From Nectonema munidae (taxonomy: Eukaryota; Nematomorpha; Nectonematoida; Nectonematidae): 64,000 nt of DNA. Made by a program: the position numbers and the translations under genes. Location of the stretch: assembly GCA_030549495.1 (NCBI GenBank), contig JAUIRK010000157.1:727501-791500 (forward strand), written 5' to 3'. Positions 56,620 through 64,000 of this stretch are shown here, in pieces; the stretch's first letter is position 1; each line of letters starts with the position of its first letter. The notes below the pieces were generated by a model. That model was not told the origin of the DNA. It searched no databases and worked only from the letters and a program-made list of their open reading frames with translations.

Positions 56620-57713
56620 TGTTCAATATAGAGAGGTTGTATTGTATATACATTGTTCTGTTCATAAATACGAATATCTTGGTCAATTTTACTTATAGTT
56701 GGTCACTTAGTAAAATGAGGATAATATATTTGTGTATTTCTTTTAATATGTATATATACAAGATGCTAATAATTCATTTTTGTAATCAATTAGTGATAAC
56801 TAACGAAATAGAAACGAACACAACCCTTCAAAAATACCCTTCATTATCTTTTTCATATGTAAAAATATTTAGTTTGTTATCGTTATTTTTTCAACTCTGA
56901 TGTTTAAGTGGTATAATTTCTTTTGCCTTAACTTAGGATGAGCTGAAAACTATTCCTTATTCCTTAAAGACATGGTTTCTCTTGATGTCCTCCGCAATGC
57001 CTTATTTTTATTCCCGGGAATGAGATCGCTGATCATATTTACGTGTTCCGCAGGCACCACTCAATTAGTTTTTAGGACCAATATATTAACTTTTTATACA
57101 AATATTTATTTTTTCTAAACTTTTAGCATTTTTTTCAATTGTAAATTATAATTGAAGAATTTTGTAAAAAATTTAAGAAAAAATTAAAAAGTGTTTTAAT
57201 TAAATTAGAAACTGAAATAATAAACAATTAAATTTAAAAATAGAATTTGTCTAAATTTAAGTTTTGCCATTTATTTAATTACTACAGTTATATATCCTAT
57301 AACTAAGAAACTCCCTTGAGATATGCTTAATTCCTTTTATATCCTTGTGTACATTTTTAAAACTCCTGCTCTTTTTTCATTATTTTTATAATTCAATATC
57401 TTTTTCAATTTCTATTTTTTTTATCGACACTTTAATCATATTAAATTTTGTTTTATCTGTGGCCATCTTTTTTGCATTGATCTTTCATTTTTTTCCATTT
57501 TATTTCCAAATTGTAAATGGATACCAGTTAATCATACACTTCAATGTTCGTAGGATTCTTCACATGCAATCTTTAAAAAATCAATGCCATTATAATAGAT
57601 TCTTATTAAAGTGTTTAATTTTTAAAGCAGTGATGACAAAGTAATGATAGTTTTGTGACAAAAGTAGAATTATTTTATTTAAATTTGATTCTACATTATA
57701 TGAATGCTTTACT
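56620..57713. other. Intergenic, no gene seen
   Basis: A/T-rich; frames such as 57345-57644 are Phe/Ile-rich and unsupported. Confidence 0.45.
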
Positions 57714-58904
57714 TAGTGATGTAGCGATCCCAATTTTATGAACGATGCGTATTCCGATTCCCCTTATAAAATGACGATGCTGATACCGATACCTGAATAA
57801 ATTCCACTATTCACTGCATCACTTTTTACTAGTTTGTGAACAACATCAAGATAAAAGTTTCTAGTACAATATATTTAGAAATCGCTCCACTGCCTCCTTC
57901 TAAATTTAAAAAGCTAGATAAAGAAGTATTGTAGCAAAATTGAAATCGTAGCGAATTCCTCTGCCTATTATAACTTAGTTTTCTCGTACGTTATTTTGAA
58001 AGGTAACGTATCTTATGCCCTCAGTGATTGAAGGCGACCATTTTGGAATGCACTCGTGACCCTGGGGTTGAGGACCTATGTCTTAGACCAGAAATGTCAA
58101 TGTGCCAGTTTTAATTAGGATTACTGGGCCGCATATAGTGATCTTAATTTTTAAAAAGCTTAAAACGAAAAATTTGTAAGCAAGTTAAAATACTTTACCT
58201 TATTCAGACAAAATTAATAAGTGATTCTGACTTTTATTTTAAAATTTTCCAATATCTGTTTATATGCTACTCTTTCGTATTCTGAGAATTTTTGATATTT
58301 TCCTAGAAGAATATAATTCAGAGCAAACTATGTTTCAAACACGAGCGCACATGGTTGCCATTTATTATGGAGGGATGCGTTTTTAATGATATTAACCCAA
58401 AAATGTTTAATCAATGCATTCATTTTTATATAAAAAACAGTTCGTGAAAAGACTTGATAAGAGGGTTAATGCTAGAATAGTGAAAGAGAAAATCAAAATA
58501 AGCAATTAAGTGTTAAAACTTTGTCTCTGTCTTAAATTTATTAGAGTAGGATTAGCATTTTTGCCACCTTGGAATGAAATTAGGAGTGGTTGCTCCCATT
58601 CGCTCCTAGTTTCAAATTTAAAAATTATTTTATCAATCATCATCTTGTCTATAACATCACATTATTTGATCTTCAAAATATGAAGCTTGAATCAAAGGTG
58701 GGCCGTAGTTTGGCTCCAGGGCTACGGATCGGACATCCAACAAAAAGGTAATTACAACAAAAAGGAAGCAAAGAATAAGCTTTTTTCGAAGTCATTTTAC
58801 TCTCCTCGGCCCAAGAAACGGCGAACAATAAAAATATTGCCAATGCCGATTAAACAAAACTGAGCTGTGGCCGGCGCCGATCTAATTGGTACAACACTAG
58901 TTTC
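57714..58904. mobile_element. Putative hAT element, non-coding
   Basis: Left TAGTGATGTAGCGATCCC and right GGTACAACACTA are partly inverted. GATACCGATACC-like and GCCGATT words cluster near both ends (57775-57800 and 58850-58890), as in hATs with (C)AGTGTTGTA.C ends. No target duplication or transposase was recognised. Confidence 0.35.
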
Positions 58905-59395
58905 AGCTCTTAGAAAACTTCTTCAATCCAATCATTGGTTTATTCACCGGTATTAAATATTTTACAGAACAGCAAGAAAGTGATATAATAATGATTTTTA
59001 TTTTTTGTCGCCTAATAATTATTTTTATAACATTTTAATGTAATTTGTATCTTTAACTAGGTATAGACAAGAATGGCAGAATTATAGTTACGATCAAAGC
59101 GTGCAAGATTCCATCCCACTCTGCCTACTCCTACGACGCCCTGTTGATGTATGGTGCTCTTTTAATCTTTCCTAGCCTGTCTTAGCACTTTGCTATTTTA
59201 GCTACATCATTAAAGCGCTTGACAAGTTTGTGGAGAATGACTATATCATTATTTACTTTCATTTCGGCTTGAACAAATCCAATTGTCCAACTCTAGCATG
59301 GCTTTGGAAAGCTTACAAAATCTTTGACAGAAAGTTCGTTACATTTTATTGTGGGCTAATCGTCTTGCGTTTTTATAAAACCAATGCCAATAGTT
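58905..59395. other. Intergenic, no gene seen
   Basis: The open frame at 59230-59469 runs into the hAT end at 59404 and has no recognisable motif before it. Confidence 0.4.
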
Positions 59396-60109
59396 CTTTT
59401 AGTCGGGTTTCCAACCCTTGGGTCGCGACCTCAAATGGGGTGGCCAAGCATTTTTTGGGGTCGCCATGAGCTCAAAATAAAAACATGGCCAACTCTCAAT
59501 TCTAAGAGTTTTTAAGGATATACATACAGTCACATATTGGTTGAGGGGTAGTAGATAATTTCTTATCTATTTTTAACAAAGATAAATGAAGAAAAGTACG
59601 AAGAAGAGAAAATGACAAAATGATAAATCAATTTTAATTTTCATATTTTTGAAAGAAAGACGTAGAGAGAAGAAAAAAGCTGTCAAATAACCATTGATTT
59701 ATTATCTTCGTGCTTTTCTTTTACAATCTTAACAAATAGCATATACGCTACTTTCATTTTTAAACCATCAATTCCATCCTTTCTTCATTCTAATTTTTTT
59801 TAATATCTTTTATATAATTTGTCGATGTGTGTATGCATATGTGTATGTGATACACACACACCCAACCTCATACAACAATTATTTATATTTCATTTCAGAT
59901 TGATTCTTTAGTGATGTCCAGAAAACAGGTGTACGAAGAAAAATTTCTTAGCAATGGAAGATTTACATGTCTCATCGAAGATGGAACCAGAAAACCACAA
60001 TGCGTTGTATGTAGGGAAGTGCTCAGACACGAGTCGCTTAAAGAAATCTAAAGCCCCATTTACTGGGAAAACACCCTACTCTGGCAGAGAAAGATCTTGA
60101 GTATTTTAA

Positions 60110-60235
60110 CCCGAATACAACCAACGTCGCCTATAGGTGACACCTTTTAAATAAAATCGTCTGCGTTTATCAATGCCTTTTAATACAAATCTTCTGCTTT
60201 ACATTAGATATCGTCTGATTATACTGGCACAAGGG
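60110..60235. mobile_element. TTAA-type hairpin MITE, copy C, nested in hAT
   Basis: TTAA at 60106-60109 precedes CCCGAATACAACCAAC. Then comes the imperfect palindrome GTCGCCTATAGGTGAC (60126-60141, one mismatched pair). The right half (ACAAATCTTCTGCTTTACAT and TAGATATCGTCTG) is nearly identical to copy A at 19023. The right end is CAAGGG, with no TTAA immediately after it. It interrupts the hAT's BED region. Confidence 0.75.
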
Positions 60236-60417
60236 AGTGTATTCTGTTTAACAACCAACACTTGCATCCTATCTTGTTGCAAAAAAATTATTAAGTATAT
60301 GCACACACACAATTCGAGAAAAGTTGGTAAAACCAGCAGATGCTGAAGTGAAAAAATTGAAGCTGTTCTCTGTCAGATAACACAACCAATGCCATCAAGG
60401 AGAGTGAAAAATTTAGT

Positions 60418-60732
60418 TTGGAGTTGGATGAGTCAACTGACGTCGGTGACGATGCTCAGGTCTTGGTATATGCGTGGTACCCAAGGAAGAGAAACATTGA
60501 AGAAAACTTTCTGTTTTATAATTTACTGGAGACAACAACAGATAAGGATCTTTTCAAGTTGCTTGATAGTTTCATCAAAGAAAAATGGGATCAGTGCTCG
60601 GATGGAACACCTGCAATGTTAATTGCACGTCACGGTTTCACTGCCAGAGTTAAACAAGTCAACCCAACAGTGATAGCGACTCATTCTCGTGCTTCACTGA
60701 GAAAACCTTGCTTCTTGATAAATGTCACTTAA
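60418..60732 (+). pseudogene. hAT transposase fragment, catalytic core
   Basis: The frame reads MELDESTDVGDDAQVLVYAW, ENFLFYNLLETTTDKDLFKL and CSDGTPAMLIARHGFTARVK. The first catalytic Asp (DES) and second Asp region (SDGTPAM) are present. Just past it HSRAS..KP replaces the usual H.ALASK. A stop follows. Family length would be about 600 residues. Confidence 0.8.
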
Positions 60733-60938
60733 CACTTATAGATGTTATTCAAATAGTAAATTTTATTAAATCATCAGCATTGAATTCAAGGCTGTTTAGT
60801 CAAAAGTGCTCTCATGGGATCCTAATATGAACATTTGCTTTACTAGTCTTCTGTCAGGAGGCTATCACGAGGAAAAGTGCTTTACATGCGTGCAGAGGTT
60901 GAAATCTTCCTAAACGAGAAGAAAATGTACTGACATCA

Positions 60939-61229
60939 ATGCTTACACAATCAAAGTGGTTGCTTAAACTGGCATATCTGAGAGACATATTTTCAGAGTT
61001 GAATTTGCTGAGTATATCGATGCAAGGAAAAGATATCTCTCTGTCAAAAAAGTTCGAGGCTTTCAAAGCAAAGCTGAGACTGTGGAAAGTAAAGATTGAA
61101 CTGGCAAAAACTTTATCCTTTCCATCTTTGAACCTCTTTCTGGAAGATCAAAAAGATACCTCACTTCTGGCCGTACAAAGTATCATTGTTGGGCACCTTG
61201 AGAAATTGAGTGAGGAGTTTGACAGATAA
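60939..61229 (+). pseudogene. hAT transposase fragment, helical domain
   Basis: Reads QSKWLLKLAYLRDIFSELNL, SISMQGKDISLSKKFEAFKA and LRLWKVKIELAKTLSFPSLN, matching the LAYL.DIF..LN.LN..LQG block of ZBED5-like proteins. It follows the catalytic frame after a further break. Confidence 0.75.
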
Positions 61230-61961
61230 ATTTCGAGAGTTAATTTTCGGTTCATTATGCTGCATGAGAAATACAAATGTTTGCTAAGACCTTTCGATGT
61301 CTAAGCTGAGGATCTTTCAGAAGAAGAGTCTTCTATCCAAAATTTTCAAGAGGAGCTTATAGAGGTCCAGTATGAGGAAACTATTGGTTTTAACTTTCAG
61401 CGACAAGTCTGTTCTGGACTGCTGTGAAAAAATAAACCAGTCCTTGGATTGGAGGCTGTGAAAATGTTATTACCTTTCGCTACAGCCTATTTGTATGAAT
61501 CACGATTTGAAGCTCTGACTGCCATCAAAACTAAAAGCTAAAGTTGAAGCTCTGGCTGCAAACGAAACATGTTTTGAGGGTATCACTTTTCAAGACCGAA
61601 CCACAAATAGAGAAACTTAGCAACATGATTCAAGCCCAGGGCAAAATTAATTTATCATTTCACATAAAAAAATATATACCTTTAGCTCCTAATGTGACAT
61701 TATTCCAGAAGTGGTTGTTTTAATTAATGTCAAGTTTTCAAATTCATAATGCTGTGAATATAATAAAATTAATTATGTTAATTTTGTCTTTCACAACCTT
61801 AAAGATATATTCATCACAATTGTCGTCCTTTACTTTTACAGCTAGCTAATCGTATATATAGTTTTAATAAAGTACATTCAACTAAATTAGTGCGGTCGCT
61901 ATCATATTTTCAGAAATATATTTGGGGTCGCCTAAAAAAAGGTTGGAAACACTATTTTAGA

Positions 61962-62165
61962 TAGAAAGGGTATCACTTTATCAGTGTGGTTAATCGATCT
62001 CACCATCTTTTCCAGTCAATGCCAAACTATACAAGCCTATGCTGAAATGTTAATGTTGTGCTATCAAATCAGAATTCTCGATTTACAGATTCAAAAATTC
62101 TATTTCTAATCGTAGTTTTTTAAAAGTACAATTAAATATATTTAACTATTTTATTCAATCTAAAC
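61962..62165. other. Intergenic between two hAT elements
   Basis: About 200 bp of unique A/T-rich sequence. Nothing else is seen. Confidence 0.5.
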
Positions 62166-64000
62166 CAGTGCTTCTCAACGTGGGGCATACGCCCCACTGG
62201 TGGGGCGTAGAGAATTTGAGGTGGGCGTGTGGGTTTTGAGGTGGGCGGGGAAAAGTGGTTTCGAGGTGGGCTTAGGCCTTAGAGGTTTTGTAATGGATTA
62301 TGAGCGTTTTGTGATGGGGTATAATAGAGGGCTTTTTGTTGCATTTTTGTGTTTTAGACCATTTTATGAAGTACATTTTTTGTGATTTTTGAGATTGTGA
62401 AGTTTATTGGCGGTAAAGAAGAGGATGAAGCTTCTCAAAAGATAAAAGGAAATTTATAGAATTGAATAAACCAAAAACATATAAATATAAACAATTGAGT
62501 GTACATTTTCAAAACTTTCATAAACTTAACAAATTTTATGCTTAAGATAATCACTTTAAAAAATATACATTACCTTAAAAAAAATCAAGTTTTCTACTTT
62601 ATAGAGTAAAAAAATAGGGACTTCGACATTTTAGTTAATCCAAAATTTAAGCAAAAAAATATTTACAGCTTTGGCTTATTGACAATTCTGGTGTATTTAA
62701 TAACAATCTGACATTATTTGAAAAATAAAGTTTTGCAAAGTTTGAACTTGGTAGAAACTTTTAAACAAAGTTATTTAACAAAACGTTTGTAACGTAATTT
62801 TTGTGAACCAATTACGTTGAAATATTTATAGTCTAACTTAGATTAATAATTTAATGACAATGAAAACTAAAAATTTTTAGAATTCATATGAACTTTACAA
62901 TTCAATTTTTCGAATTTGTTTAATACTTTAAAAAAAGTTTTATATATATTTCTTATATTTTTTCCTTTTTTCAAATCTGATCTCTCTATTTAAGAAGTGA
63001 AATCTACAGGAAAAAAGAAGATACGTCAGTATTCAGGGGAGTTTTAAAAGTTTGGTTTTATACCCTCTATTAATGATGAAAAAATGCTATTCTGTCTTTT
63101 ATGTCACCAAACTCTGAGCAATGAATCGATGAAACTTGGCCGTCTTGAGGCACATTTAAAGTCTAAATACCAAAGTTCTGCGAATTTCGATATTAATCAT
63201 ATCAAATCTTTAAAAGAAAAATTTGAAAAACGGCTTACTATAAAAAGTCTGGTCACCGGACAGACTGATAGCATCAACCGTACTCTCAAAGCAAGTTATG
63301 GAATTTCTCTTCTCATTGCTAAAGCAGGTAAGAATCACACAATAGGAGAGGAGTTGATTAAACCCTCAATATCTTCATTTATTAAAACAGTATTGGGCAG
63401 AGAAGAAAGTCTCGTTACTTCTATGCCTCTTAGTAATGACACTGTGAGAAGAAGAATAAATGAAATGAGTGATGATGTGAAAAACTTCAATCAAAAAAAT
63501 TTTCGCTACAAATAGACGAATGCACTTTGAAAAACAACGAAGCTTTATTGATGGCTTATGTGAGATATATTGACAATGAACAGTTTTTGAATTAAGGACG
63601 AAAATCCAGATTTATTTACCGTACATTGTGTTATACATAGAGAAAATTTGGTGGCCAAAAACATATCACCTCCTCTCAATGAGGTACTAAAATCAGTAAT
63701 AAGTTGTATAAATGTTATCAAATCTAATGCAAAATCTGAGCGCCTCTTTAAAAAATTTTGTTAGGATAGCAGTGCCAATCATGTGAAGCTTATTCTTAAT
63801 ACTGATATAAGGTGGCTTTCTAAAGGCAATTGCTTGAAAATATTTATGGAACTATTTGAAGAGCTGAGTATATTTTTAGCCGACAACCCCGAAATGACGC
63901 ATCTGAAAACAGTTAATGGTAAAACATATTTAAGCTATTTAACAGACATTTTTGACAAATTAAATATGCTAAACAAACAACTTCAGGGAAAAAATAAGAC
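62166..64000 (+). mobile_element. hAT element, ZBED5/SCAND3-like, cut by window edge
   Basis: Left end CAGTGCTTCTCAACGTGGGG is followed by five GGTGGGC/GGGGC(G/A) words (62183-62270), likely transposase-binding repeats. The transposase starts about 63010. The frame at 63084-63515 has CLLCHQTLSNESMKLGRLEA (BED finger), LKASYGISLLIAKAGKNHTI, then GEELIKPSISSF and LSNDTVRRRINEMSDDV. Later frames give FTVHCVIHRENLVAK, ILNTDIRWLSKGNCLKIFME and YLTDIFDKLNMLNKQLQG. A segment between the first Asp and HCVIHRE is missing (internal deletion near 63590). The right end lies outside the window. Confidence 0.85.
63084..63515 (+). pseudogene. hAT transposase N-terminal fragment
   Basis: 143 residues with the BED finger (C-x2-C ... 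LEAHLKSKY, where the last His is replaced by Tyr). The pre-catalytic block KPSISSFIKTVLGREESLVT and the LSNDTVRRRI motif follow. It ends shortly before the first catalytic Asp, which is found in another frame (QIDECTLK, near 63510). Relatively well kept compared with other copies here. Confidence 0.8.

Larger units (their letters stand above)
59404..61953 (+). mobile_element. hAT element, ZBED5-like, near full length but decayed
   Basis: A 2550-bp element with ends CGGGTTTCCAACCC and GGTTGGAAACACT. Flanks are CTTTTAGT (59396-59403) and ATTTTAGA (61954-61961), alike at six of eight positions. Subterminal GGGTCGC and GGCGACC-type words occur at both ends. The transposase runs from about 59915: RKQVYEEKFLSNGRFTCLIE, CVVCREVL (BED Cys pair), then, after a nested MITE, LELDESTDVGDDAQVLVYAW, SDGTPAMLIARHGFTARVKQ and RLSRGKVLYMRAEVE. 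WLLKLAYLRDIFSELNLLSI follows, and decayed C-terminal text to about 61600. Many breaks. Confidence 0.85.

Noticed and set aside
56301-56900. 199-residue plus-strand frame
   Set aside because: Crosses a hAT MITE with exact target duplication and has no family motif.
59230-59469. 79-residue plus-strand frame
   Set aside because: Its C-terminal third is the translated hAT end at 59404 and the rest matches nothing I know.

Overview
The window is A/T-rich animal nuclear DNA, a transposon graveyard around one clearly recognisable host gene. Evidence for a metazoan is the AP-1 clathrin adaptor mu subunit on the minus strand (34819-36096), plus the mix of ZBED5-like hAT, piggyBac, PIF/Harbinger, Tigger/pogo and tRNA-derived SINE families. 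I cannot name the species. The adaptor gene has an intronless coding region and a divergent N-terminal longin domain, which suggests a fast-evolving or intron-poor lineage, or a retrocopy.

Layout. 1-3240: a short repeat, a hAT MITE (411-669) and a decayed MULE-like transposase. 3261-4990: a decayed ZBED5-like hAT. 6390-7905: a piggyBac relic interrupted by a mariner-type MITE. 10771-10976: a small MITE. 12330-12978 and 15407-16910: two further ZBED5-like hATs, the second with both ends and an exact 8-bp target duplication. 17246-18167: a second piggyBac relic. 19023-19151: a TTAA-flanked MITE abutting a SINE. 19600-25734: a long I-like LINE carrying two younger insertions, a MITE (22834-23114) and a deleted hAT (24250-25464), both with target duplications. 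25735-27323: two copies of one MITE in inverted orientation, one carrying a SINE. 27630-28619: a fragment of a different LINE (CR1/Jockey-like). 29385-29720: an unassigned ORF.

31000-34020 is repeat-rich: a hAT-like GC island, degenerate tandem repeats, a SINE, and a PIF-type MITE. Then comes AP-1 mu, with a polyadenylation signal downstream, a splice-acceptor-like site just before its ATG, and a hAT MITE about 110 bp upstream. 37359-41560 holds another ZBED5-like hAT, an 827-bp piggyBac MITE with exact TTAA flanks, a Tigger/pogo end and two SINEs. 44013-45426 is a SINE split by a hAT with an exact 8-bp duplication.

46330-48115 contains an old direct duplication. 48374-55444 (+) may hold an unrecognised multi-exon host gene. 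Its exon-like blocks have splice-site-like borders, and two of the junctions I tested keep phase. The proposed introns contain a 490-bp near-palindrome, a hairpin MITE and a Tigger relic. 56332-64000 is again hAT territory, ending in an element cut by the window edge.

The most unusual pattern is a 130-bp TTAA-type MITE present three times. Ends and right half are recognisably related, but near the left end each copy carries a different 16-18 bp palindrome. No CRISPR array, operon, true tRNA or rRNA was seen.
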